In this document: positions 15,307 through 23,297 of the stretch, piece by piece
Position numbering within the stretch: the stretch's first letter is position 1
Layout: every line of letters begins with the position of its first letter
Source of the DNA: an uncultured Eubacteriales bacterium
GTDB lineage: Bacteria > Bacillota > Clostridia > Oscillospirales > CAG-272
NCBI GenBank assembly: GCA_900544985.1
Contig: UQXK01000020.1
Span: forward strand, 1-29,457
DNA: 29,457 bases
Direction: 5' to 3'
Notes under the pieces: generated by a model
What the model was told of the DNA's origin: nothing
Seen by the model: only the letters and a program-made list of their open reading frames with translations
Database searches by the model: none
Position numbers and translations under genes: made by a program

Positions 15307-17109
15307 TCAAACATTTTCAAGCTTTGTTTTATACGGTATGAACACATCGACGTGCGTTCCGCGTCCTATTTCGCTGTCTATTTTTATATCTCCGCCGTGC
15401 GCGTCGATGATCTCTTTTGCAATGGCAAGACCGAGTCCCGTTCCTCCCGCGTCGGAGGTACGCGATTTTTCCACGCGGTAAAATCTTTCGAAGATCCTCG
15501 GCAGATCGTCTTTCGGTATACCAATTCCGTTATCCGAAACGGATATAAGGAAAAATTCACCCGAATTTTTCGCCGTGATAGCGACGTTTCCGCCCTTCGG
15601 CGTGTATTTTATGGCGTTTGAAACGATGTTTATTATTACCTGCTGTAATTTTTCTTTGTCTGCCGTAACATCGGGAATATCGCTCTCGCATTTCATAGTG
15701 AGTGTCTGGGCTCTTTCCTTTGCGCTGACGCTCATGACATCATAGATGTGTTCAATAAACCGTTCTGCGTCAAAGGTCTCTATCTTCCACGACGTCTTTT
15801 TATTGTCAAGACGGGATAATACAAGAAGATCTCCCACAAGTCTCGTCATTCTGTCGCATTCTTCTATCGCCATTTCAAGGAAGTTGTTCTTTGTATCCTC
15901 GTCAAGCGTAGGATTTTCGAGCACCGTTTCGACAGCGCCCTTTATACCCGTCAAGGGCGTTCTCAATTCGTGGGAAACGTCCGCGACAAACTCCCTGCGC
16001 GATTTGTCAAGCTCGTATCTTCCGGTAACATCATGTATAAGGCACATTATACCGCGCATTGTCTCCCCGTGCTCTGCGTACTTGAATTCCGCAAACGTCA
16101 CATCGAGCGCCTTTCCGTCGTACATAACGTCGTTTACGACATAGTTTTTGTTCTCTTTGTATTTTACTGAAACCTCGCGGTAATTTATCTGCAAAACGTT
16201 TATCATGGAAGAAAAGTTGAAATCCTTCATGTAATCGTCGGATTCGGGAGAGAGAAAACCGAAGAGGCGTTTTGCCATCTTGTTTATATGCATTAGCTTT
16301 CCCTCTTTGTTGAAAGCCACGACCGCGTCTTTAAGGTAAAGGAAGAGCGTTTCGAACTTTTGTCTTTCGCCGCTTATCTCGTCGAGAGTATTTTTCAGTA
16401 CGTCTTTCATGTTGGAAAAAGTTTCCGAAAGAGCGCCTATCTCGTCGTTCCCCTTTACATCTATCTTCTCTGAAAATTCGCCGTCGGCGATCTTCTGCGC
16501 GCCGACAGTCAACTTCCGTATCGGTTCCGTTATGGCGCGGGCAAGGAAAAACGACAAAAGAAGCGCGCCTGCAAGGGCGATGAGCATCGCCTGTATAGTC
16601 ATAATAAATATCATCTTCGTAAAGGAACGCACTTCTTCCTGCGTATCTTTTACGTATATTATGCTTGATTTTCCGTTGCCGGAGACCCTTACAGCGTAGT
16701 CTATATATTCGGACCAAAAGCCGCTGACAGCGCCGATCTCTCCATTCATGGCGGAAACTATATTCGGTGTGATTTCAAGTTCCGAGCCGAGGTTTTTATC
16801 GGAGCCCTCTTTAAAATTGCCGTTTATATCGAGAACGTAGTAGTTTCTGTGCTTATCTACGCCTATGGAGCTGGCGTAAGCCTTTAAAATTTCGTTCTGC
16901 ATTTCATACGAATCTTCACTGTCAAAAGCCTCGCGAAGTTCTATTACAAGGTTGCTTCCCTCTCCGAAAGTCTCGCGCATCTGCGACATAAATTCATCGT
17001 CGTAAAAGTTCACCGTTCTATGTAGCATTATGCCTCCGACGGATGTTATAACGGCTATCGTAAAAACGACAAATATAACGACTATTTTGAATTGAAGATT
17101 TTTATACAT
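15307..17109 (-). CDS. walK: WalK-like sensor histidine kinase
   Basis: Membrane sensor kinase partnering the adjacent response regulator. Topology and domains: TM1 about 8-28, extracytoplasmic sensor 30-165, TM2 about 166-192, HAMP 190-245, PAS about 250-365, HisKA with H380 in DVSHELRTPL, then the ATPase domain with N-box (IVSNAIKYTP, 495-504), G1 DNGIGIP (526-532), F-box FERFYR (540-545) and G2 GGTGLGL (555-561). This HAMP-PAS-HisKA-HATPase layout, 600 aa, is that of WalK (YycG), which controls cell-wall hydrolase genes in Bacillota. ATG with AAGGAG upstream, 16 nt after the regulator. PhoR kinases share the layout; the yycHI-like genes and murA downstream favour WalK. Confidence 0.88.
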   Translation of the reverse strand: MYKNLQFKIVVIFVVFTIAVITSVGGIMLHRTVNFYDDEFMSQMRETFGEGSNLVIELREAFDSEDSYEMQNEILKAYASSIGVDKHRNYYVLDINGNFKEGSDKNLGSELEITPNIVSAMNGEIGAVSGFWSEYIDYAVRVSGNGKSSIIYVKDTQEEVRSFTKMIFIMTIQAMLIALAGALLLSFFLARAITEPIRKLTVGAQKIADGEFSEKIDVKGNDEIGALSETFSNMKDVLKNTLDEISGERQKFETLFLYLKDAVVAFNKEGKLMHINKMAKRLFGFLSPESDDYMKDFNFSSMINVLQINYREVSVKYKENKNYVVNDVMYDGKALDVTFAEFKYAEHGETMRGIMCLIHDVTGRYELDKSRREFVADVSHELRTPLTGIKGAVETVLENPTLDEDTKNNFLEMAIEECDRMTRLVGDLLVLSRLDNKKTSWKIETFDAERFIEHIYDVMSVSAKERAQTLTMKCESDIPDVTADKEKLQQVIINIVSNAIKYTPKGGNVAITAKNSGEFFLISVSDNGIGIPKDDLPRIFERFYRVEKSRTSDAGGTGLGLAIAKEIIDAHGGDIKIDSEIGRGTHVDVFIPYKTKLENV

Positions 17110-17125
17110 CTCGGCTCCTTATTAT

Positions 17126-17854
17126 TCATTCGGGAATATAGTAACCTTTTGTCCTCTTGGTAAAGATATATTCGGGCTCGCTCGGGTTTTCTTCAACCTT
17201 GGAACGCAGTCTCGACATCGTGACGTCAACGGTTCGAAGATCCCCCAGAAAGCCGTCATAGCCCCAGACCTTCGTAAGAAGATCCTCGCGCGACATAAGC
17301 TCTCCGACGTGTTCGGCAAGATAAAGAAGGACTTCGTACTCTTTTTTTGAAAGCTCTATCTCCGCCCCGCCCTTTGTCACCTTATAATTTTTTGTATCTA
17401 TCATAAGCTCGCGGATCTTTATCACGCCGACATCGTTTTCGGGTTCGGAATCGCTCATCTTTGCAAGCTCTCCCGAAAAACGTCTTATGTTGGATTTTAT
17501 CCTCGCAAGTAATACTTTTACGGAAAAAGGCTTCGTGACATAGTCGTCTGCTCCCAGGTCAAGTCCCATTATCTTGTCTATATCATCCTCTTTTGCCGTG
17601 ACCATTATTATGGGAGTGTTGAGCTTTTTTCTCACTTCGCGGCAGACCGAAAAGCCGTCTCTTTTCGGAAGCATTATATCAAGAAGTATAAGATCGTAAT
17701 TTCCCGTCAGCGCATGGGAAAGTCCGTCCTCTCCGTCCGCGCACAAATCACACGCATACCCCGCCATTTTCAAATTTATTTCAAGCACTTTCGCAATGCT
17801 CTGTTCATCTTCTATAACAAGTATTTTTTTGCCGTTGTCATTTATATTTTCCAT
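17126..17854 (-). CDS. walR: WalR-like OmpR-family response regulator
   Basis: Transcription factor phosphorylated by the neighbouring kinase. Receiver domain 10-125 with acidic pocket ED (15-16), phosphoacceptor D59 (LILLDIMLPK) and K108 (VTKPFS); winged-helix DNA-binding domain about 145-240 (EYEVLLYLAEHVGELMSREDLLTKVWGYD...TVDVTMSRLRSKVE...RTKGYYI). Start: the ATG at 17854 has AGGAGG eight bases upstream (242 aa); an in-frame extension to 17929 adds 25 basic residues and runs through the RBS. Spacing of 16 nt to walK. WalR in other Bacillota regulates peptidoglycan hydrolases. Confidence 0.9.
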   Translation of the reverse strand: MENINDNGKKILVIEDEQSIAKVLEINLKMAGYACDLCADGEDGLSHALTGNYDLILLDIMLPKRDGFSVCREVRKKLNTPIIMVTAKEDDIDKIMGLDLGADDYVTKPFSVKVLLARIKSNIRRFSGELAKMSDSEPENDVGVIKIRELMIDTKNYKVTKGGAEIELSKKEYEVLLYLAEHVGELMSREDLLTKVWGYDGFLGDLRTVDVTMSRLRSKVEENPSEPEYIFTKRTKGYYIPE

Positions 17855-17882
17855 TGTTGCTTCCTCCTGGTGCTGTTTATTT

Positions 17883-17888
17883 ATTATA
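17883..17888 (-). promoter_or_regulatory. Possible -10 box of the walR operon
   Basis: TATAAT on the minus strand, about 30 bp before walR. No good -35 is seen 16-18 bp upstream, so the site may need an activator, or the operon may be read from further up. Confidence 0.35.
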
Positions 17889-17944
17889 TAACGCCGTCTT
17901 TGTGACAGCGGTATCAAAAACCGTCTCACGTAAAAATCATTCTA

Positions 17945-18183
17945 TTACTTAACTTTGTGCGCGGTTATTATCGTATAGCTGTGTGCATTGACCGTTATCT
18001 TGACCCCATCGGCAGTCGCATACCAATTTTTCCGACTTTTTCGATTTTTGTGCTATTTTCAAGTATCTTCTTCCTGCACCATAAAACGACATCGTTATCT
18101 TCGGGCTGTACGTTCCTTTTTATACGGTCTTCTCCCATCTCTGTTGTATGGAGTTTATCGATATTTTCAATCAGTCCGTTCAC
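17945..18183 (-). pseudogene. DUF3781 family protein gene with a one-base frameshift
   Basis: GTG start at 18183 with GGGGAG six bases upstream. The first frame reads LIENIDKLHTTEMGEDRIK...DDVVLW-type sequence, then ends early at 17995. Reading one frame back at the AAAAA run (about 18022-18026) restores GKNWYATADGVKITVNA followed by SYTIITAHKVK and a stop at 17945, which is how DUF3781 proteins end as I recall them (about 75-80 aa). So the gene is intact except for one missing base. It may be a pseudogene, a sequencing or assembly error in a homopolymer, or a slippage site. Function of DUF3781 is unknown to me. It lies 91 nt before walR in the same orientation. Confidence 0.7.
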
Positions 18184-18277
18184 TCTGTTCTCCCCGCAAT
18201 CTCAATTTTGTTTATGATTGACCGACAACACAAAAATCCGCATAAGCACGTCAAAAACGTATTTTTGCTTATAAAAT

Positions 18278-18883
18278 TCATTCTGTTTTCTCGTTGGTTC
18301 CGAATATTCCGACAGAATTTGCCGCGGCATAGTCAACAAGCTTCTGAAATTCCGAAAGAGTATTTTCCGAAAGAGTGAGCTTTACTTTGATATCTCTTTG
18401 CAAATCCGCCATTATCTCCGGATTTTCGATGTCAGAAATAACGATATCGAAATCGGTTATTACAGAATATCCAAGTTCGGCGAAAGTCGACGGAGAATCC
18501 GTTATTACAAGTCGCTCCGATATCTTTGTCACATATTTTATATAATCTCCGAGCTCGGAAGCGATTACGGCGTCCCCCGTATATTGACCGAAACGATAGT
18601 TTTTAACCCTGAAATAAAGAAGCGTTGAGGCAAAGTCTTTGTTTCTTTCCGTGTTGCCCGTGTCAAAATAAAACGTGACGGCAATATCGGGGTTTGCATT
18701 CAATATTTCCGTAAAACTGCGCAAAACACCCTCGCCTTCGGAAAAACCTTCCATGTCATCAGCGTCTATTATAATTGCCACCCTGAAATTGCCCGCGGTT
18801 TCGGCGTCCGCAGAGGAACAGACAAGTCCCGCACATATAAATACCGAAATAGCGACAAGTACGGAAAAAATTCTCTTTTTCAT
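18278..18883 (-). CDS. Secreted protein of unknown function
   Basis: 201 aa with a clear signal peptide (KKR, hydrophobic 4-22, cleavage likely after CSSADA near residue 27). The mature part starts FRVAIIIDADD and contains NPDIAVTFYFDTGNTE and a C-terminal SEFQKLVDYAAANSVGIFGTN. The alternating hydrophobic strands and VAIIIDADD resemble the first strand of a divergent polysaccharide-deacetylase-like barrel, but no catalytic HxxxH motif follows, so no function is claimed. Start ATG with AAGGG upstream. Between DUF3810 and DUF3781 genes, same strand. Confidence 0.75.
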   Translation of the reverse strand: MKKRIFSVLVAISVFICAGLVCSSADAETAGNFRVAIIIDADDMEGFSEGEGVLRSFTEILNANPDIAVTFYFDTGNTERNKDFASTLLYFRVKNYRFGQYTGDAVIASELGDYIKYVTKISERLVITDSPSTFAELGYSVITDFDIVISDIENPEIMADLQRDIKVKLTLSENTLSEFQKLVDYAAANSVGIFGTNEKTE

Positions 18884-18965
18884 AGAATAAACCCTTTGTC
18901 TTGATTATCACAGCGCGATTTTCAAAAATCACGTTCGTTATCGCGTCTAATATACATTTGTATAA

Positions 18966-20078
18966 TCAGCTGTAAAGCATATACGACACTACAAGATCAA
19001 CTACCATACCGTAGCTTTTTATTCCCTCCGGCTGACCGTGGTCTTTTATATAGCCGTCGTTTATTTTATCGGAGACATCGGCGGCGACATTATCGCGGTA
19101 TTTTTCAAAAAATTCGCCGTACGCCACAAGGTCTCTTTTTATTTCGTCGGGAATCTGAGAGTAGAGTTTTGCATAAAGTTCGGGAGAAGCCCCTGCAAGG
19201 CTCGATGCAAAATTGCCGTACATATCAAGACAACCTGCATATCTCAAAAACGGATCGTCGCTCATCATACAAACGACAAAAGCGACGAAATTCGCTTCGT
19301 CTTCCGTGGCAACTCCGCGCTGGTGCGCCATTTCGTGCGCCGCAGAGCTTGCGATTATAAAATCGGGATAATTTGTGTTTACATTCGCCTCTCCCGTGAA
19401 GAAAGAATATACACCCGAAATATGCGTGTAAGTCCAATACGGGCTTAAAATAACGGGTTTTGTCCTGGAATAAAGCGAATCTATTCCGTCATATTTTTCA
19501 CAAAGTTTTTTATATGCAACGTTTAATTTTCTGTTCATTTCCGAATACTCGTAGGGCATGGAGGAATATGTTCTTTCGGGATACATTATCTTGTCCGTCT
19601 GCTCTGCGGCGATATCTATAAGCATTTTCGCGGTATCGTAGAGTTCTTCCGCCGATACATCTCTTCTGGGAACGCCCATTTTGTCTGCAACCGTTGTACC
19701 GTAATATGCCGTTCCCATTGTAAAAACAAACGCCGTGTAGACCAGAGAAACAAGCGCCAGAAATCCCGCGACAAAACGCGAAAGCGCCTTCCACGATTTT
19801 TTCGAAAATTTTATTACAAACACTATAAGCACTATAAGAAGGACAGGAGAAAAAAGAAGGAGCATTTCCGCTACGGAAAAAGGAAAAATAAAAGTGAGAT
19901 AAGAAAATCCGGCGCGAAGAACTCTTCCCGTCGTCTCGTTTATAAAATCGGCAAGCGCCACGCTGTGTTTTGATATAAGCTCTATTATCCCCGCCACCGC
20001 GGCAAGAGCAAAAAGCACTATCGTCCAGACAGGAACATACGCAAAAAATCCCTTTTTTTCCGTTCTTTCTCTTTTCAT
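18966..20078 (-). CDS. DUF3810 family membrane protein with HExxH motif
   Basis: 370 aa. Three membrane segments near the N-terminus (about 16-35, 62-90, 102-121), then a soluble domain with HEMAHQRG (248-255) and EDEANF (259-264, E261 likely third ligand), the gluzincin-like pattern of a zinc metallopeptidase. This matches DUF3810, whose members are common in Bacteroidetes and clostridia; substrate unknown. ATG with GGAG eight bases upstream, own promoter at 20115-20143. The next gene follows after 82 nt without a strong terminator, so it may head the minus-strand block. Confidence 0.88.
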   Translation of the reverse strand: MKRERTEKKGFFAYVPVWTIVLFALAAVAGIIELISKHSVALADFINETTGRVLRAGFSYLTFIFPFSVAEMLLLFSPVLLIVLIVFVIKFSKKSWKALSRFVAGFLALVSLVYTAFVFTMGTAYYGTTVADKMGVPRRDVSAEELYDTAKMLIDIAAEQTDKIMYPERTYSSMPYEYSEMNRKLNVAYKKLCEKYDGIDSLYSRTKPVILSPYWTYTHISGVYSFFTGEANVNTNYPDFIIASSAAHEMAHQRGVATEDEANFVAFVVCMMSDDPFLRYAGCLDMYGNFASSLAGASPELYAKLYSQIPDEIKRDLVAYGEFFEKYRDNVAADVSDKINDGYIKDHGQPEGIKSYGMVVDLVVSYMLYS

Positions 20079-20114
20079 TTCAACAGCTCCGTGTAAATAT
20101 AATTATACATTTTT

Positions 20115-20143
20115 ATGATATCATAATATATCGTTTTTTTCAA
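20115..20143 (-). promoter_or_regulatory. Promoter of the DUF3810 gene
   Basis: Minus strand: -35 TTGAAA (20138-20143), 17-bp spacer, -10 TATCAT (20115-20120); leader about 30 nt. Confidence 0.6.
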
Positions 20144-20289
20144 GTGACTTTGTGTTTTTAACTTTTGCTCATGCGAATTTTATTCCGTTTTTCAAAATTC
20201 AAAGAAGCAAAAGAGCATATAAAAAAGCTTTTTTCTCCGTGACAAAAAGAAGCAAACATAAATATAATGTAGATTTTTTGCTCATTTTG

Positions 20290-20298
20290 TGGTATAAT
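20290..20298 (+). promoter_or_regulatory. Extended -10 promoter in tandem unit 1
   Basis: TGGTATAAT is a perfect extended -10. It lies about 350 nt before radC, so it may drive either a short RNA ending at the terminator at 20396-20419 or a long radC leader. Confidence 0.5.
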
Positions 20299-20395
20299 AG
20301 CCCTACAAACGCAAGCGTTTGTATTGATGAAAATAAAAAGCCAAGCCAAACTAAAAACGGGTATAGCCATACTTCAAAATTTTGTCTTATAATCC

Positions 20396-20419
20396 CACAA
20401 ACGGGACGTTTGTGTTTTT
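20396..20419 (+). terminator. Intrinsic terminator in tandem unit 2
   Basis: CACAAACG-GGA-CGTTTGTG (20396-20414) followed by TTTTTC. With the extended -10 at 20290 it would delimit a transcript of about 115 nt. Its arms can also pair with the arms of the hairpin at 20305-20322. Confidence 0.6.
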
Positions 20420-20487
20420 CTTTATAAAAAACGCGTACAAACTACAAAAGGATATAGCCGGACTTTGAAATTTTATCTATCTTACTG

Positions 20488-20570
20488 TTTTTATAAAGCT
20501 TTTGAAGATTTAAAAGGAACTTTTCGGAGAAAAGTTTCTTTTATCGGAAGCCCGCGGCAAAAGCCACGCT
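20488..20570 (-). repeat. Dispersed hairpin repeat, copy E (degenerate)
   Basis: Read on the minus strand it follows modules H1-H2 of copy B: a GGC...GCC remnant, then a 15-bp perfect stem TAAAAGAAACTTTTC/GAAAAGTTTCTTTTA-type (20511-20525 with 20529-20543, one G-T pair position aside), then AAATCTTCAAAAGCTTTATAAAAA matching copy B's AATCTCAAAAGCTTCACAAAAA. The stem differs in sequence from copies B and D but stays paired. Confidence 0.65.
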
Positions 20571-20647
20571 CCCTTATATATAAAACCATGACGATAAGCC
20601 GCATCGGATCATAACAGCGGCAAAAATCTTTTTTACGGGTGAATATA

Positions 20648-21307
20648 ATGCACGAACAACACAGACAACGCATGAAAAATCGTTTTCTGAACGAAGGTCT
20701 TTCAAATTTCGAACCTCACAACGTACTTGAACTTTTGCTGTTTTATTCTCAGCCGCAAAAAGATACAAACGAAACGGCTCATCTTCTGATAGAGAGATTC
20801 GGCTCTCTCAAAGGGGTGTTCGACGCTCCGTTCGAAAAACTCATAGAAGTGCCGGGAATAAAAGAGCATTCCGCCACGCTTATAAAGCTCATTCCCGCGC
20901 TTGCGCAAAGATATATAGAGGAATCAAACGACATAAGCGGAGAGATTCTTTCCTCCATATCGAAAATCGGAGAATATTTCAAAGCAAAATATATCGGCGT
21001 CACATCGGAGACGGTCTATCTTTTGCTTCTCGACAACAAATTCAAGCTTATATCATGCGTAAAAATGCACGAGGGCTCTGTAAATTCCGCGGCGATAACC
21101 CCGCGAAAGCTCGTCGAAACGGCGATGGAGAAAAAAGCGTCCATGGCGGTGCTCGCGCACAATCATCCGTCGGGGCTTCCTATTCCCTCTCCCGACGACC
21201 TTATAACGACAAATTTGATAAGAAACGCTTTTGATACAGTAGGAATAACACTTCTTGCGCACATACTCGTCGCAGGCGACAGATATACGAATATTTTAAA
21301 AGGATAA
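20648..21307 (+). CDS. radC: RadC family JAMM-domain protein
   Basis: 219 aa. N-terminal helix-hairpin-helix region (LRER-type HRQRMKNRF, EPHNVLELLLFY, then VPGIKEHSATLIKLI near 68-83) and C-terminal JAB/JAMM metalloprotein domain with H171-x-H173 and D184 (HNHPSGLPIPSPDD). Long annotated as a DNA-repair protein, but the biochemical role is unsettled. Start: the ATG at 20648 has GGGTGA upstream and gives the family-like N-terminus; a GTG at 20639 in frame would overlap that RBS. The gap to uvrB is four bases, so the two are co-transcribed. Confidence 0.93.
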   Translation: MHEQHRQRMKNRFLNEGLSNFEPHNVLELLLFYSQPQKDTNETAHLLIERFGSLKGVFDAPFEKLIEVPGIKEHSATLIKLIPALAQRYIEESNDISGEILSSISKIGEYFKAKYIGVTSETVYLLLLDNKFKLISCVKMHEGSVNSAAITPRKLVETAMEKKASMAVLAHNHPSGLPIPSPDDLITTNLIRNAFDTVGITLLAHILVAGDRYTNILKG

Positions 21308-21311
21308 GATC

Positions 21312-23267
21312 ATGGAGAAAGCAAAATTCGAACTTGTCAGTTCTTTTAAGCCGACAGGCGACCAGCCGGAGGCTATATCCGCGCTTTCCGAAGGAGTAAT
21401 GCGCGGAGAAAGAGAACAGAGCCTTGTCGGCGTTACAGGCTCCGGAAAAACTTTTACGATGGCGAATATAATAGCGAACTGCAGAAAGCCCACGCTCGTT
21501 CTCTCGCACAATAAAACGCTCGCGGCACAGCTTTGCTCCGAATTCAGGGAATTTTTCCCCAACAACGCCGTGGAATATTTCGTCTCATACTACGACTATT
21601 ACCAGCCCGAAGCATATATCCCCGGAAAAGATCTCTATATAGAAAAGGATTCCTCCGTAAACGACGAGATAGACAGACTCCGCCACAGCGCGACATCAGC
21701 GCTTTTCGAACGCCGAGATGTGATTATCGTTTCCAGCGTATCGTGTATCTATTCGCTCGGAGATCCGATGGAATACAAAAGTCTTGTGACGGCGCTGCGC
21801 CCCGGCATGAGATATTCCAGAAACGACCTTATAAAGAAATTCATATCGATAAATTACAACCGCAATGATACCGAACTTACCCGCGACCATTTCAGGGTAA
21901 GAGGAGACACCGTTGAAATAATGCCCGCTTCCTCAAACACGGCGATAAGAATAGAATTTTTCGACGACGAAATAGACAGAATAACAGAGATAAACACCGT
22001 TACGGGCGAAGTTATGCGCGCTCTTTCCTATGTTCCGATATACCCCGCTTCCCACTATGCGACAAGCGATGAGAGGCGCGAGGCGGCGCTTCACGAAATA
22101 GAAGAAGAAATGAAGGAAAGAGTGAAATACTTCGAAAAGGAAGGCAAGCTTATCGAAGCGCAAAGGATATCCGAAAGAACGAGATACGATATAGAAATGT
22201 TAAGAGAAGTCGGCTTCTGTTCGGGAGTCGAAAACTACTCGCGCGTGCTTTCGGGGAGAGAGCCTTATTCCACGCCGTACACCCTTCTCGATTATTTTCC
22301 CGATGATTTTCTTCTCTTTGTGGATGAATCCCACGTAACGCTTCCGCAGGTACGCGGCATGAGCGGCGGCGACAGGGCGAGAAAGAAAAACCTTGTCGAT
22401 TTCGGGTTCAGACTTCCCTCCGCATACGACAACAGACCGCTTTTCTTCGATGAATTCGAAAAAAAGATAAATCAGGCAATATACGTTTCCGCAACGCCGG
22501 GAGAATATGAAAAGAAGCACTCTTCAAGACTTGTGGAGCAGGTGATAAGACCGACGGGGCTTCTCGATCCGATAGTGGAGGTGCGCCCGATAAAGGGTCA
22601 GATAGACGACCTTATAGGAGAGATAAAAAAGCGCGTGGAGAAGAAAGAGCGCGTGCTTATAACCACGCTTACAAGAAAAATGGCGGAGGATCTTTCCGAA
22701 TACCTAGAAATGAATCTTATAAAGATAAGATATATCCACTTCAATATCGACACTATTGAAAGGCAGGAGCTTATACGGGACCTTAGGCTCGGCGTTTTCG
22801 ATGTTCTCGTCGGAATAAATCTACTGAGAGAAGGACTCGATATTCCCGAAGTATCGCTCGTTGCGGTGCTCGACGCCGACAAAGAAGGATTTCTGCGTTC
22901 CGAAATGTCGCTCATTCAGACGATAGGAAGAGCGGCGAGAAACGCAAACGGTACCGTCATAATGTACGCGGACAAGATAACCGATTCCATGAAGCGCGCC
23001 ATAGAAGAAACGAACAGGCGCCGCGCAATACAGGACAAATATAACAGAGAGCACGGAATCACGCCGAAAACGATAATAAAAGAAGTCCGCGACGTCATAG
23101 ATATGTCCTCAAAAGAGGATATTTCAAAAGCGCAGAACAAAAAGCTCTCTCCGAAGCAGAAAGAAGAGCTGCGCGAAAAACTTACGAAAGAAATGCGCAA
23201 AGCCGCATCCGAGCTTGATTTCGAGCGTGCGGCATTCCTTCGCGATTCGATAGCGAAAATAAAATAA
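21312..23267 (+). CDS. uvrB: UvrABC excinuclease subunit B
   Basis: Damage-verifying helicase-like subunit of nucleotide excision repair; loads after UvrA and recruits UvrC. Walker A GVTGSGKT (40-47), beta-hairpin region EYFVSYYDYYQPEAYIPGKD (about 88-107), DESH box in LLFVDESHVTLPQ, helicase motifs through INLLREGLDIPEVSLV and TIGRAARN, and the UvrC-interacting UVR motif at the C-terminus (LREKLTKEMRKAASELDFERAAFLRD). 651 aa is normal. RBS AAGGA overlaps the radC stop; uvrA follows after 30 nt. Confidence 0.98.
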   Translation: MEKAKFELVSSFKPTGDQPEAISALSEGVMRGEREQSLVGVTGSGKTFTMANIIANCRKPTLVLSHNKTLAAQLCSEFREFFPNNAVEYFVSYYDYYQPEAYIPGKDLYIEKDSSVNDEIDRLRHSATSALFERRDVIIVSSVSCIYSLGDPMEYKSLVTALRPGMRYSRNDLIKKFISINYNRNDTELTRDHFRVRGDTVEIMPASSNTAIRIEFFDDEIDRITEINTVTGEVMRALSYVPIYPASHYATSDERREAALHEIEEEMKERVKYFEKEGKLIEAQRISERTRYDIEMLREVGFCSGVENYSRVLSGREPYSTPYTLLDYFPDDFLLFVDESHVTLPQVRGMSGGDRARKKNLVDFGFRLPSAYDNRPLFFDEFEKKINQAIYVSATPGEYEKKHSSRLVEQVIRPTGLLDPIVEVRPIKGQIDDLIGEIKKRVEKKERVLITTLTRKMAEDLSEYLEMNLIKIRYIHFNIDTIERQELIRDLRLGVFDVLVGINLLREGLDIPEVSLVAVLDADKEGFLRSEMSLIQTIGRAARNANGTVIMYADKITDSMKRAIEETNRRRAIQDKYNREHGITPKTIIKEVRDVIDMSSKEDISKAQNKKLSPKQKEELREKLTKEMRKAASELDFERAAFLRDSIAKIK

Positions 23268-23297
23268 AAAAACAAGTTAAAAGGACAAATAAAACAT

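Larger units (their letters stand above)
20283..20483 (+). repeat. Tandem repeat of about 92 bp, two units plus a partial third
   Basis: Unit starts align at ATTTTGT-nn-TATAAT (20284 and 20379), then a palindromic hairpin ACAAACG/CGTTTGT (20305-20322 and 20397-20413), an A-rich stretch, CAAACTA (20347 and 20438), and a GGxTATAGCC-x-xACTT-xxAAATTTT block (about 20359-20382 and 20451-20474). A third, decayed ATTTTATCTATCTTA begins at 20472. Distances between equivalent points are 91-95 bp. The 569-bp gap 20079-20647 holds the DUF3810 promoter, this repeat and element copy E; 20144-20282 shows only A/T-rich sequence with small inverted repeats. Confidence 0.75.

Noticed and set aside
18015..18030. 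Programmed -1 frameshift in the DUF3781 gene
   Set aside because: The site is only five A preceded by GG, lacks a full slippery heptamer and an obvious downstream stimulatory structure; mutation or sequence error is simpler.
20305..20483. Repeated hairpins before radC considered as a CRISPR array
   Set aside because: The period is about 92 bp, only two to three units exist, the linkers are similar rather than unique, and no cas gene is present.
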